Source: Saccharibacillus qingshengii (GTDB taxonomy: Bacteria; Bacillota; Bacilli; Paenibacillales; Paenibacillaceae). From it: a stretch of DNA of 64,000 nt. The stretch is from contig NZ_JAAZWC010000002.1 of the NCBI RefSeq assembly GCF_013185195.1, positions 248,001 through 312,000 of the forward strand. Direction: 5' to 3'. Of the stretch, positions 1-9,634 are shown one piece after another; positions within the stretch are counted from its first letter, which is position 1; every line of letters begins with the position of its first letter. The notes under the pieces were generated by a model that saw only the letters and a list, made by a program, of their open reading frames with translations, was not told the DNA's origin and did no database searches. A program made the position numbers and the translations under genes.

Positions 1-14
1 GAGGAGATTGATCA

Positions 15-416
15 ATGGCACAGACACGCGGAAATCTGGCAATCCGGGAACAGGAGAAGCAGCAGACCTCACAGCAGTACCGGCAAAAGACGACGGTTGT
101 GACCCGCCGGGTCGAGCTCCCAATGCGGGAAAAAATGCTTTATTTGACCAGTGTTCTTATTGCGGTCGCTCTGTGCAGCATCGTCGCTTGGCGGTATGTA
201 CATATCTACGATCTGAACCATCAAATCGCAACGGTTCAGAGCGAGACGAATCAGATCAAAAAAGATATCGCACAAGCGGAACGGGACAAGCAGGTGCTGC
301 GTCAGGCGATCGTGCCTACGGCGCTTGCCCAGGGCCTTATTCAGGCGACGGACCACGAACCGATCTTTGTCGACCGCCGCAGCGGTGAAGAAACCAAGCC
401 GGACGCGAACAATTAG
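15..416 (+). CDS. ftsL: Cell division protein FtsL
   Basis: A 133-residue bitopic membrane protein of the divisome. The basic N-terminus (about residues 1-38) is cytoplasmic, a single membrane segment lies at about 40-60, and a leucine-zipper-like coiled coil follows at about 65-100, where the family contacts DivIC/FtsB and DivIB/FtsQ. Sequence identity to FtsL is weak by nature; the call rests on size, topology and its place directly before a septal penicillin-binding protein. A GAGGAG ribosome site lies at the very start of the window, so the gene is complete, but upstream partners (normally mraZ and mraW) are outside. It probably shares one transcript with the mur genes that follow. Confidence 0.88.
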   Translation: MAQTRGNLAIREQEKQQTSQQYRQKTTVVTRRVELPMREKMLYLTSVLIAVALCSIVAWRYVHIYDLNHQIATVQSETNQIKKDIAQAERDKQVLRQAIVPTALAQGLIQATDHEPIFVDRRSGEETKPDANN

Positions 417-501
417 ACGTGGATAGGAAAAGCTGCGGCGCCGCTTGGCGTCCGGCCCCGCGCCAAGGCGCGGAAGGAAACGGGCAGGAGGTTCCAACGC
501 C

Positions 502-2898
502 ATGCTGACAAAAAGAGTGAAAATGCGTACGCTTTTAATCGGAGGGGTAGTCACCCTCTTTTTTCTCGTTCTGGTCGGCCGGATCTTTTTTCTTCAGGTC
601 GTGCAGGGGAATTTCTGGCATGCCACAGCCGTGGAGCAGTGGTCGGCTTCCAAAGTGCTGCGTGCGGAACGGGGAGCCATTACGGATCGCAACGGCAAAG
701 AACTGGCTGTCGATTCGCCTGCTTATTCGGTCGTGGTAGAACCCAATATCATCAATCAGCGCGGCACGGCAGATGAAGTGGTTGAGATTCTGCACGATAA
801 GCTGGGCGTAGACGAATCCAAGCTGCGTGAGCTCGTGTCGCGCACCTATGAGAAAGACAGCGAGGAAGGCAGCTACAAAAAAGGCGATTACAGCGTATGG
901 GTCGAAGTCCGTCCTCAAGGCTGGAAGATCGACGGAGATCTCAAAGCCGAGATCGAAACGGAGATTGTCTCGCTGCGCAAAGAAAAAGGGTTGAACAAAA
1001 CAGCCGATATCGGCATCGTATTCGACGATCAGATCAAGCGCTTCTATCCGCAGCATACGCTGGCGGCAAACGTGCTCGGTTTCGTCGACAACGACGGCAA
1101 GCCGAAATACGGCATTGAGTCCTATTTCGAGAAAGACCTGCAGGGCATCGACGGGAAAATAGCGTACCAAAGAGATGCCAAAGGCGTCGAGCTGCCGGAT
1201 GCCAAAAGCAAAATCGTAGCGCCGAAAGACGGGACTTCCATCCAACTGACGATCGACAGTACGATCCAGTATTATGCGGAGCAGGCAGCGAAGAAAGTTT
1301 TTGAGAAATACCAGCCTAAAAGCGTATCTGTCATCGCTGCCGATCCGAACACTATGGATATTTTGGCAATGGTCAATATGCCGACATTCGATCCGAATAG
1401 TTACTCGGACACGAAAGCGCTGGAAGATTTCAACAACCTAGCTGTAACCGCCATGTACGAGCCTGGATCGACATTCAAGATCGTGACGTTGTCCGCAGCT
1501 GTACAGGAAGGGAAATTCGATCCCAATGCGCAGTATGAGTCGGGAGCCATCAAGATCGGCAATCGAACTATACATGATGTCAGCCGCGGCTTAGGAACTA
1601 TTTCTTATCTTGAAGGTTTGAAGCGCTCGAGTAACGTTGCTTTTGTCAAGCTGGGGATGCAGATGGTCGGAACTAAAAAATTAACCGAATATATCAAAAA
1701 TTTCGGTTTTGGCGAAAAAACGGATATTGAGCTTCCCGGCGAATTGGCCGGTACGATGGATGTGACAGAAAAAAGCCCTGCAGGCGATCAGGCTTCAATC
1801 ACATTTGGACATAATGTTGCTGTTACACCTATTCAACAAATTGCAGCTATTTCCGCTGTTGCAAACGGAGGTCATCTGCTTAAACCGCATATCATCAAAT
1901 CGAAAAGCAATCCTTTGACCGGCGAAGTACAGAAGATGAACGATGTGGTTAAAGTACGGGACGTGATTACACCGGAAACGGCGAGAGCCGTCAGCGGTTA
2001 TCTGGAGCAGGTAGTATCGGACCTGGATCATGGAACAGGACGTAATGCATATATTCCGGGATATCGTGTCGCAGGTAAAACAGGGACGGCAGAAAAAACA
2101 GGTACAGGCAATACAAACGGGAATCAGAGTAATTATGATAAAACACGCTCTGTTGTTTCATTTGTGGGGTATGCACCGGCTGACAATCCCAAAATCGCAA
2201 TCTTTTTCATGGTTGACGAACCTAATGACGTGCATGCGGGAGGCGGCTCGGTAGCGGCTCCTTATGCCAAAGAAGTTTTGTCGCAAACCCTGGAATACAT
2301 GGGAGTTCCGAAGAAGTTCTCCGATACCGAAATCCAGAGCGAAAGCGAGAACAAGGAAAGCGGAGACACGCTGCTCAAAGTCACCGCTCCCAATCTGGTC
2401 AAAATGAATATTCAAGACGCAAAAGACAAGCTGCTGGACGAAGGTCTCGCCTACGAACAGATTGGCGCCGGCAAGGCGGTACTGGAACAGTATCCGGCTG
2501 CAGGCAGCGCCATGTACGCGGGGCAGAAAATTTATTTGTTGACCGAGAACAAGGAAGAGATGAACGTGCCCGATCTGACCGGCTTGTCGCTGCGCGATGC
2601 GGTGGATATTCTGGCTCTGCTGGACGTGTCGATCAGCACCAAAGGATCGGGCTACGTAGCTTCGCAAAAGCTGACCAAAGATACCGAAGGCAACCGGGTC
2701 GTCGTTCTGGCGCTCAAGTCGGCGGAATCTACGGTAACCGGGAAAGACGATCCGGATTTTGAAGATCTCACGATCGGCGGCGAGGCGGTAGCCGAGGATC
2801 CGGATACCGATGCCGAGACCACGGAACCGCAGGTCGAAGGCGGAACGGTGGCTCCGGTCGATCCGGCACCGGAAAGCGACGCCGCCCCGCTCAACTAA
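502..2898 (+). CDS. pbpB: Septal penicillin-binding protein 2B-type transpeptidase with two PASTA domains
   Basis: A class B transpeptidase that cross-links septal peptidoglycan. I start it at ATG 502 because AGGAGG lies 10 bases upstream; an in-frame ATG at 445 has no such site. The 798-residue protein has a short cytoplasmic tail, one membrane anchor (about residues 10-32), a dimerisation domain, and a transpeptidase domain with the serine of STFK at about 323, SSN at about 376-378 and KTG at about 526. Two PASTA domains follow at about 629-750, then an acidic Pro/Glu/Asp-rich tail. Two PASTA repeats fit PBP2B better than SpoVD, which has one. In Bacillus a second gene, spoVD, comes next; here murE follows directly, so spoVD is missing. 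Confidence 0.93.
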   Translation: MLTKRVKMRTLLIGGVVTLFFLVLVGRIFFLQVVQGNFWHATAVEQWSASKVLRAERGAITDRNGKELAVDSPAYSVVVEPNIINQRGTADEVVEILHDKLGVDESKLRELVSRTYEKDSEEGSYKKGDYSVWVEVRPQGWKIDGDLKAEIETEIVSLRKEKGLNKTADIGIVFDDQIKRFYPQHTLAANVLGFVDNDGKPKYGIESYFEKDLQGIDGKIAYQRDAKGVELPDAKSKIVAPKDGTSIQLTIDSTIQYYAEQAAKKVFEKYQPKSVSVIAADPNTMDILAMVNMPTFDPNSYSDTKALEDFNNLAVTAMYEPGSTFKIVTLSAAVQEGKFDPNAQYESGAIKIGNRTIHDVSRGLGTISYLEGLKRSSNVAFVKLGMQMVGTKKLTEYIKNFGFGEKTDIELPGELAGTMDVTEKSPAGDQASITFGHNVAVTPIQQIAAISAVANGGHLLKPHIIKSKSNPLTGEVQKMNDVVKVRDVITPETARAVSGYLEQVVSDLDHGTGRNAYIPGYRVAGKTGTAEKTGTGNTNGNQSNYDKTRSVVSFVGYAPADNPKIAIFFMVDEPNDVHAGGGSVAAPYAKEVLSQTLEYMGVPKKFSDTEIQSESENKESGDTLLKVTAPNLVKMNIQDAKDKLLDEGLAYEQIGAGKAVLEQYPAAGSAMYAGQKIYLLTENKEEMNVPDLTGLSLRDAVDILALLDVSISTKGSGYVASQKLTKDTEGNRVVVLALKSAESTVTGKDDPDFEDLTIGGEAVAEDPDTDAETTEPQVEGGTVAPVDPAPESDAAPLN

Positions 2899-2910
2899 GG
2901 CGACAGCACA

Positions 2911-2944
2911 GCCCGGGCCTGCCATTGGCAGGCTCGGGCGTTTT
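2911..2944 (+). terminator. Hairpin between pbpB and murE
   Basis: A 13-bp GC-rich stem (GCCCGGGCCTGCC with its complement, three-base loop) is followed by GTTTTG. The short U tract suggests a weak or partial terminator inside the operon; it could also be a remnant junction where spoVD was lost. The remainder of the 106-base gap shows only the murE ribosome site. Confidence 0.55.
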
Positions 2945-3004
2945 GCGGCCCGGGCATGAAGAGATCCGATCGACAACGACTACAATTACAAAGGAGAGAG
3001 CAAA

Positions 3005-4495
3005 ATGATGCGACTGCAGGAATTGGCGGCCCAGCTGCTGACCGCCCGATTGATAGGCAGCGGGGAAACGGAATGTACAGGAATCGAGATCGACTCGCGA
3101 AAGGTCGCCGCAGGCGATCTCTTCATTTGTCTGCCTGGATTTACGGTGGACGGACACGATTATGCGAAGCAGGCCGAAGAACGCGGGGCGGCGGCTCTTG
3201 TGGTTGAGCGGAAACTTGATACGGATCTGCCCCAACTGCTCGTACGCGACAGCCGGACAGCCATGGCCGTACTGGCCAATGTGTTCTTCGATGAACCGAG
3301 CCGCAGAATGCGGATGATCGGCGTGACCGGAACAAACGGCAAAACGACCACAACCTATCTGATCGAACGGATCATGCAGGACCATGGAGTCAAAACGGGC
3401 TTGATCGGCACGATCCAGATGCGTTACGACGGTGAAACGTTCCCGATGTCGGGCACTACGCCGGAATCGCTTGGGCTGCAGCGCTCCCTGGCGGATATGG
3501 CCGGACGCGGAGTGGAATGCTGCATCATGGAAGTTTCTTCGCATGCTCTGGAACAGGGCCGCGTCAAAGGTACGGATTACCGTACGGCGGTCTTTACCAA
3601 CCTCACCCAGGATCATCTGGATTATCATCATTCCATGGAAGAATACCGGGCCGCCAAAGGACTGTTTTTCTCCCGGTTGGGCAATGCACTGCCGACCGAT
3701 TCGTCGCAGCGCAAATATGCCGTGCTGAATGTGGACGATGAAGCTTCGGCGGAATATGCCAAAGTAACGGCGGCCGAAGTGGTGACTTACGGCGTCGAGC
3801 GCGACTGCGATGTGCGGGCTTCGGCGATCAAGATCACAGCGCAGGGCACTTTCTTCCATGTCGATACATTCAGGGGTTCCGCGGACATTCAACTGCGGAT
3901 GGTCGGCAAGTTTAATGTATACAATGCGCTGGCGGCCGTAACGGCAGCCTTGATCGAAGGCGTGGAACTGCCGGACATCAAAAACAGTCTGGAAGCGGTA
4001 GCCGGCGTCGCCGGACGCGTCGAGGCCGTAGATGCCGGACAGCCTTTCGCCATTATCGTGGATTACGCCCATACGCCGGACGGACTGGAAAATGTACTGC
4101 GCACCGTAGTCGAGTTCGCGGAGAAGCGGGTGCTGTGCGTATTTGGATGCGGCGGCGACCGCGATCGGACCAAGCGTCCGATTATGGGCCGTATTGCCGT
4201 CAAATACACCGATCTGGCTTTTGTGACTTCGGATAATCCGCGTACGGAAGATCCCGATGCCATTCTGCGGGATATCGAAGCGGGACTGCTGGAAGACGGA
4301 GTGGATCCGAGCCGTTATACGCTGGTCGTGGACCGGGCGGAAGCGATCCGCCAGGCCGTAGCGGAAGCGCAGCCCGGCGATGTGGTTCTGATTGCGGGCA
4401 AAGGCCATGAAACGTACCAGTTGGTCGGCAAACAAGTGCTGGACTTCGACGATCGGATCGTCGCGGCGGAAGCGGTAAGGGGAGTCGCGAAGTGA
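3005..4495 (+). CDS. murE: UDP-MurNAc-tripeptide synthetase (meso-diaminopimelate-adding)
   Basis: Adds meso-diaminopimelate to UDP-MurNAc-L-Ala-D-Glu in the cytoplasm, using ATP. The 496 residues show the three Mur ligase domains: an N-terminal UDP-binding domain, a central ATPase domain with the P-loop GTNGKTTTT near residue 110, and a C-terminal domain with DNPRTEDP. The DNPR motif is the known signature for meso-DAP rather than lysine, so the wall should be DAP-type; this matches the dapL gene at 22.7 kb. The start ATG follows AAAGGAGAG. Its stop overlaps the GTG start of murF, indicating translational coupling. Confidence 0.97.
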   Translation: MMRLQELAAQLLTARLIGSGETECTGIEIDSRKVAAGDLFICLPGFTVDGHDYAKQAEERGAAALVVERKLDTDLPQLLVRDSRTAMAVLANVFFDEPSRRMRMIGVTGTNGKTTTTYLIERIMQDHGVKTGLIGTIQMRYDGETFPMSGTTPESLGLQRSLADMAGRGVECCIMEVSSHALEQGRVKGTDYRTAVFTNLTQDHLDYHHSMEEYRAAKGLFFSRLGNALPTDSSQRKYAVLNVDDEASAEYAKVTAAEVVTYGVERDCDVRASAIKITAQGTFFHVDTFRGSADIQLRMVGKFNVYNALAAVTAALIEGVELPDIKNSLEAVAGVAGRVEAVDAGQPFAIIVDYAHTPDGLENVLRTVVEFAEKRVLCVFGCGGDRDRTKRPIMGRIAVKYTDLAFVTSDNPRTEDPDAILRDIEAGLLEDGVDPSRYTLVVDRAEAIRQAVAEAQPGDVVLIAGKGHETYQLVGKQVLDFDDRIVAAEAVRGVAK

Positions 4496-5907
4496 TCGAA
4501 CGGACACTCGGCCAGATCGCCGACATGTGTGGAGGGCGTCTGATCGGAACCGCCTCCGCGCAGGAACCCATCCAGGGAGTCGTGATCGACTCCCGAAAGC
4601 TCGTCGAACGCTGTCTGTTCGTTCCGCTGGGCGGAGCGAACGTGGACGGTCATGAATTTGTAGAAGGCGCCTTGCAGGCCGGAGCGGTAGCATCCTTTTG
4701 GCAAAAAGACCGCGCAAATGCTCCGGCAGGAAACCTGATCGAAGTGGACGATGTGCTGGAAGCCCTTCAGACGCTCGCCGGCGCCTATCTGCAGGCCAGC
4801 GGCGCCAAAGTTGTCGGCATTACCGGCAGCAACGGAAAGACCACGACCAAAGACATGGTGTTTTCGCTGCTGAACACTTCGCTGCGCGTGCATAAAACGC
4901 AGGGGAACTTCAATAATCATCTGGGTCTGCCGCTTACGCTGCTGCAGATGCCGGAAGATACGCAGGTTGTCGTTCTGGAAATGGGCATGAGCGATCTGGG
5001 CGAGATTGCGAAACTCGCGCAAATCGCGCCGCCGGATGTAGCGATCGTTACGAACATCGGCGAGTCGCATCTGCTGAATCTCGGCAGCCGCGAGAATATT
5101 GCGCGCGCGAAGCTGGAGATCGCTTCGGGAGCCAAGCCCGGCGCCCTGCTGATCTACAACGGGGACGAGCCGCTGATTCCTCCGATTCTGGAAGAACTCG
5201 CAGACAGCCTGCCGGCAGGCCTGCGGACGTTCACTTTCGGTCTGGGAGCAGACAATGACGATTATCCACTTGGCCTGATGCAGGTGAGCGGCGGGATGAC
5301 TTTCTCGGCCCACAGCGAAGAAGACATCGGGTTCTCGCTGCCCGTGCCGGGCAGTCATAACGTAACCAATGCTCTGGCTGCCCTGGCGGCGGCGCGCGAA
5401 TTCGGTATCGACGCTTCTCGGATGCAAGAAGGCCTGGCCCATCTGCAGCTGACGGGAATGCGTATCGAGCGCTTGACGAGCGTGTCGGGGCTGACCATTT
5501 TGAACGATGCCTACAATTCCAGCCCGACTTCGGCACGTGCAGCGATCGACGTGCTTCAGGGACTTGCCGGCTGCGCTTCGAAAGTGCTGGTACTTGGCGA
5601 TATGCTCGAACTTGGACCGGAAGAACAGGCGTACCATCGCGAAATCGGCCGTTATGCCGCACGGGCGGGATTCGACGCGATCTACGCCTACGGCCCGCTG
5701 TCGGCGTATGCCGCGGAAGGCGCACGGGAAACGCCGACAGCGGGCAGCGTTTATGCGTTTACGGACAAAGCGGCAATGATCGCACATCTGCAGGCTTCGC
5801 TGAAGCCCGAAGATGCGGTGCTTTTCAAAGCTTCGCGGGGAATGCGGCTGGAAGAAGCGGCTTATGCGCTGCGTGACGCGACTTTGACCGGGGAAAACGG
5901 AGCTTGA
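4492..5907 (+). CDS. murF: UDP-MurNAc-tripeptide:D-Ala-D-Ala ligase
   Basis: Adds D-Ala-D-Ala to complete the UDP-MurNAc-pentapeptide. The 471-residue protein has the Mur ligase fold with GITGSNGKTTTKD at about residues 108-120 and the central motif ending in NVTNALAALAAA around 290. The start is GTG, overlapping the murE stop by four bases. It replaces the usual Bacillus position, where murF lies elsewhere; the murE-murF-mraY order is typical of Paenibacillaceae. The sequence looks intact. Confidence 0.97.
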   Translation: MIERTLGQIADMCGGRLIGTASAQEPIQGVVIDSRKLVERCLFVPLGGANVDGHEFVEGALQAGAVASFWQKDRANAPAGNLIEVDDVLEALQTLAGAYLQASGAKVVGITGSNGKTTTKDMVFSLLNTSLRVHKTQGNFNNHLGLPLTLLQMPEDTQVVVLEMGMSDLGEIAKLAQIAPPDVAIVTNIGESHLLNLGSRENIARAKLEIASGAKPGALLIYNGDEPLIPPILEELADSLPAGLRTFTFGLGADNDDYPLGLMQVSGGMTFSAHSEEDIGFSLPVPGSHNVTNALAALAAAREFGIDASRMQEGLAHLQLTGMRIERLTSVSGLTILNDAYNSSPTSARAAIDVLQGLAGCASKVLVLGDMLELGPEEQAYHREIGRYAARAGFDAIYAYGPLSAYAAEGARETPTAGSVYAFTDKAAMIAHLQASLKPEDAVLFKASRGMRLEEAAYALRDATLTGENGA

Positions 5908-5914
5908 GCGGATT

Positions 5915-6880
5915 ATGGACTTACAACTGCTCTTTCTGACCGCCGCCGTTTCTTTTGTTCTTGCCCTGCTGGCCGGGCCTTTGTGCATTCCGCTGCTGCA
6001 GCGTCTGAAGTTCGGGCAGCAGGTACGCGGGGAAGGACCGCAGGCCCATCTCAAAAAGGCGGGTACGCCGACTATGGGCGGAATCGTCATTCTGCTTGCT
6101 TTTACACTGGCGTTCGCCAAGTTTTCCGTCGTCAATACCGAGTTTTATGTCGTGCTGACGGCAACGTTGGGGTTTGGACTGATTGGCCTGCTGGACGATT
6201 GGTTCAAAATTGCCAAAAGGCGCTCCATGGGCCTGACGTCGCTGCAAAAACTGGCCGGCCAGCTTTTTTTCTCGGCGATTGTCTGTGCGCTTCTGATCCG
6301 TTCGGGGCACGGCACGGGCTTGTCGGTTCCGGGAACTTCGATCGTTTTTGATGGAGGAGCCGGGTTCTACTATCCGTTTATCGTCATCATGCTGCTGGCC
6401 ATTTCCAATGCGGTCAACTTTACTGACGGTGTAGATGGCCTGCTGTCTTCGGTCAGCGCACCCGCGTTCGGCGCTTATGCGCTGATCGCGATGCAGGCGA
6501 CACAGTTTCCCGCGGCGCTTGGATCTTCCGCAATGGCCGGAGCGGTCCTTGGTTTTCTGGTTTATAACGCGCATCCGGCCAAAGTGTTTATGGGCGACAC
6601 AGGCTCGCTCGGGATCGGCGGAGCGCTTGGCGCCGTAGCGATTCTGACGAAGCAGGAGCTGCTGTTTCTGCTGATCGGCGGAGTCTTCGTGATCGAGATG
6701 CTGTCCGTCGTTCTCCAGGTACTCTCGTTCAAAACGCGCGGCAAACGGATATTCAAAATGAGTCCGATTCATCATCACTATGAGCTGTCCGGCTGGTCGG
6801 AGTGGCGGATTGTCGCCGTTTTCTTCGGCGTCTCCCTGATTCTGGCCGCGCTCGGACTGTATCTCGGCAAGGGGTTGTAG
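5915..6880 (+). CDS. mraY: Phospho-MurNAc-pentapeptide transferase
   Basis: Transfers phospho-MurNAc-pentapeptide to undecaprenyl phosphate to make lipid I at the inner face of the membrane. The 321-residue protein is strongly hydrophobic, with about ten membrane segments. It carries the family motifs: the cytoplasmic DDWFK aspartates near residue 90, the NFTDGVDGL loop near 168, and the HHHYE histidines near the C-terminus. The start is 7 bases after murF, so the genes are coupled. Confidence 0.97.
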   Translation: MDLQLLFLTAAVSFVLALLAGPLCIPLLQRLKFGQQVRGEGPQAHLKKAGTPTMGGIVILLAFTLAFAKFSVVNTEFYVVLTATLGFGLIGLLDDWFKIAKRRSMGLTSLQKLAGQLFFSAIVCALLIRSGHGTGLSVPGTSIVFDGGAGFYYPFIVIMLLAISNAVNFTDGVDGLLSSVSAPAFGAYALIAMQATQFPAALGSSAMAGAVLGFLVYNAHPAKVFMGDTGSLGIGGALGAVAILTKQELLFLLIGGVFVIEMLSVVLQVLSFKTRGKRIFKMSPIHHHYELSGWSEWRIVAVFFGVSLILAALGLYLGKGL

Positions 6881-6884
6881 AGAC

Positions 6885-8318
6885 ATGGAACATCCAGAAA
6901 AGTACGCGAACCGCGAAGTCGTCGTGCTGGGCTTGGCCCGCAGCGGCGTATCCGCAGCCAAAACGATGCACGCTTTCGGCGCGAAAGTGACGGTTAATGA
7001 CCGGAAAACCCGCGAAGAAAGTCCCGAAGCGTCCGTATTGGAAGAAATGGGCATCCCGGTGATCTGCGGCGGTCATCCCGACGATCTGATTCATCCCGGG
7101 GTTTCCCTGGTAATTAAGAATCCGGGCATTCCTTATTCTTCGCCTCCCGTGGCTGCGGCTCTTGAGCTCGGGATCGAAGTCGTAACCGAAGTCGAAGTGG
7201 CTTACCACCTGTCGGCCGCTCCGATGATCGGCATCACCGGTTCGAACGGCAAAACGACGACGACAACCTGGATCGGCACCATGCTGGAAGCGGCGGGATT
7301 GAAGCCGATCGTAGCCGGCAATATCGGCACGCCGCTCTGCGACGCTTCGCTCGAAGCGGATGCCGACAATTGGCTGGTCGTCGAACTCAGCAGCTTTCAG
7401 CTCAAAGGAACGCGCGACTTCGCGCCGAGAATCGCCTGCCTGCTGAACGTGGCGGAAACGCATCTGGACTACCACGGTTCGATGGAAGATTACTCTTCTT
7501 CCAAAGCGAAGATTTTTGCGAACCAGACGCCGGAAGATACGAGTATCGTCAACTGGGACGACCCGTTCTGCCGCGAATTGGTGCCTTATCTCAAAGGAAG
7601 CGTGCTTCCTTTCTCGATGACGGAAGAATTGGTGCTTGAAGGCGTGTATGCGAGCCCCGCTTATCCGGGGAACGGGGAATCCGATTCGGTCGACCGCCAT
7701 ATCGTGTATCGCGATGCCGCGGGAATCGTGCACAACATTGTCCGCACGTCCGAGATCTCTATTCTGGGCACCTACAACGTGGCCAATGCCATGGCGGCTT
7801 GTGCCGCGGCGATTGCGGCGGGCGTCAGCCCTTCTGCGCTCCGAGAGCCCCTTGTGTCTTTCCGTGGAGTCGAGCATCGCCTGGAAGCATTGGGAGAAGT
7901 GGACGGGATTTTCTATTACAACAATTCGAAAGCGACCAATTCCATAGCGACGCTGTCGGCGTTGGCCGAGTTCGAACGGCCCGTTGTGCTGATTGCGGGC
8001 GGACTCGACCGGGGTTCCGATTACGAAGAGCTTCTGCCGGGCCTGCAGTCGAAAGTAAAAGCGCTGGTGACGCTCGGAGAGACTCGTGAAGTCATCGCGG
8101 GCGTTGCGCGCCGGGCGGGGCTGGAAAAGGTGGCGATCGTCGAACCGGAGGCCGATGCGGCGGATACGCTCCGGACCGCCGTACGCGAAGCGCAGCGCTT
8201 GGCGGAAGCCGGAGACGCGGTACTGCTGTCTCCGTCCTGCGCAAGCTGGGACATGTTCGCTTCGTTCGAAGAGCGGGGCCGAGTGTTCAAAGAAGCGGTT
8301 CGTTCGACATCCGAATAG
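6885..8318 (+). CDS. murD: UDP-MurNAc-L-Ala:D-Glu ligase
   Basis: Adds D-glutamate to UDP-MurNAc-L-Ala. The 477 residues show an N-terminal Rossmann-like domain beginning with VVLGLARSGVSAA, then the ATP-binding GITGSNGKTTTTT near residue 115 and the C-terminal Mur ligase domain. The gene begins 4 bases after mraY and ends 17 bases before murG. In Bacillus and Paenibacillus a SEDS gene (spoVE or ftsW) normally lies between murD and murG; none is present here. Confidence 0.97.
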   Translation: MEHPEKYANREVVVLGLARSGVSAAKTMHAFGAKVTVNDRKTREESPEASVLEEMGIPVICGGHPDDLIHPGVSLVIKNPGIPYSSPPVAAALELGIEVVTEVEVAYHLSAAPMIGITGSNGKTTTTTWIGTMLEAAGLKPIVAGNIGTPLCDASLEADADNWLVVELSSFQLKGTRDFAPRIACLLNVAETHLDYHGSMEDYSSSKAKIFANQTPEDTSIVNWDDPFCRELVPYLKGSVLPFSMTEELVLEGVYASPAYPGNGESDSVDRHIVYRDAAGIVHNIVRTSEISILGTYNVANAMAACAAAIAAGVSPSALREPLVSFRGVEHRLEALGEVDGIFYYNNSKATNSIATLSALAEFERPVVLIAGGLDRGSDYEELLPGLQSKVKALVTLGETREVIAGVARRAGLEKVAIVEPEADAADTLRTAVREAQRLAEAGDAVLLSPSCASWDMFASFEERGRVFKEAVRSTSE

Positions 8319-8334
8319 ACGGGGAGGATATCGT

Positions 8335-9468
8335 ATGCGCGTCGTATTGACCGGCGGCGGGACGGGGGGACATATCTATCCCGCTCTCGCTATCGCCGAA
8401 CAGTTGAAAGCAGACAAACCCGATATCGAGTTTCTGTATATCGGAGGCAAACGGGGATTGGAAAACACGATCGTACCCGAGTCGGGCATTCCGTTCGAAA
8501 CGCTCGACATCACGGGATTTCGCCGGAGTCTCTCGGCCGACAATATCAAGACGGTGCTGCGCTTTCTGCGCGGTGTCCAGGCGTCGTCGGAACTGCTCGA
8601 GAAATTCAAGCCGGACGTTGTCGTCGGAACCGGCGGTTATGTCTGCGGACCTGTCGTGTATGCGGCGCATAAGCTGCGCATTCCGACACTCATTCATGAA
8701 CAAAACGCGATTCCCGGACTGACCAACCGCTTCCTGAGCCGCTATGTGAGTACGGTGGCGGTCAGCTTTGACGGGACGCAGCACCAGTTCCCAAAAGCCA
8801 AGCGGATCATGTACAGCGGCAATCCGAGAGCGACGACGGTGCACCGGGCGGATGCGGCCGAAGGATTCCGTCTGCTGGGCCTGCCTCAAGGGACGCCGGT
8901 TGTGCTCGTAGTGGGCGGCAGCATCGGAGCAAAAGCGATCAACGAAGCCATGCTGCAGATGGTACCCGATATCATGCGGATGCCGGATGTGCATTTTGTC
9001 TATGTGACGGGCAAACGCTATTACGAAGAAGCGGTACGAAGCCTGGACGAAGCGCCTTGGGTAACGCCGTCCAATCTTCATGTGCTGCCTTATGTGGAGC
9101 GGATGCCGGAAGTGCTGGCGGCGTCGATGCTTGTGGTCAGCCGGGCGGGCGCTTCATTTTTGGCGGAAGTGACTTCGCTCGGGATTCCGGCGGTGCTGAT
9201 TCCTTCGCCCAATGTGACCAACAACCACCAGGAAGTTAACGCAAGGGCGCTGGAGGAAGACGGGGCCGCGATCGTGATCTTGGAGCCGGAGCTGAACGGA
9301 ACTTCCTTGTTCGCCGCCGTGGAAGCGGTCGTGCGCGACGAATACCTGTGCAGCGGAATGGGCGAACGGTCCAGAAAATTGGGCAAACCGGATTCGGCGC
9401 AGGTTATTGCCGCCGAGCTCCGCAAGCTTGCCGTCCGGGCGCAGGCGATTCGCCGGGGGATGCTGTGA
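8335..9468 (+). CDS. murG: Undecaprenyl-PP-MurNAc-pentapeptide GlcNAc transferase
   Basis: Converts lipid I to lipid II at the inner membrane face. The open frame extends upstream into murD, but GGGGAGGAT followed by ATG at 8335 sets the start. The 377-residue protein begins with the typical glycine-rich GGGTGGHIYPALAIAE and has the second GT-B domain with GGSIGAKAINEA near residue 195 and the C-terminal SRAGA signature near 267. murB, which follows murG in Bacillus, is absent here. Confidence 0.97.
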   Translation: MRVVLTGGGTGGHIYPALAIAEQLKADKPDIEFLYIGGKRGLENTIVPESGIPFETLDITGFRRSLSADNIKTVLRFLRGVQASSELLEKFKPDVVVGTGGYVCGPVVYAAHKLRIPTLIHEQNAIPGLTNRFLSRYVSTVAVSFDGTQHQFPKAKRIMYSGNPRATTVHRADAAEGFRLLGLPQGTPVVLVVGGSIGAKAINEAMLQMVPDIMRMPDVHFVYVTGKRYYEEAVRSLDEAPWVTPSNLHVLPYVERMPEVLAASMLVVSRAGASFLAEVTSLGIPAVLIPSPNVTNNHQEVNARALEEDGAAIVILEPELNGTSLFAAVEAVVRDEYLCSGMGERSRKLGKPDSAQVIAAELRKLAVRAQAIRRGML

Positions 9469-9480
9469 GCCGTCTTGTCT

Positions 9481-9508
9481 TTGCCATAGGGCGCGGCACG
9501 TGTATAAT
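9481..9508 (+). promoter_or_regulatory. Probable promoter for ftsQ
   Basis: TTGCCA at 9481-9486 and a perfect TATAAT at 9503-9508, 16 bases apart, lie just after murG. This would give an additional start for ftsQ with a leader of about 115 bases. Confidence 0.6.
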
Positions 9509-9634
9509 GAACGTAACACAAAATTCCTTCGTTCCATGGACGTTGCGAATTCCGCGTACTGCGCAATTAACCGTTCTGCTCCGATCTTTGTTTGTCGAAG
9601 AAAAGGAGACCGGGCGGCCGGATGGAGAATGGCC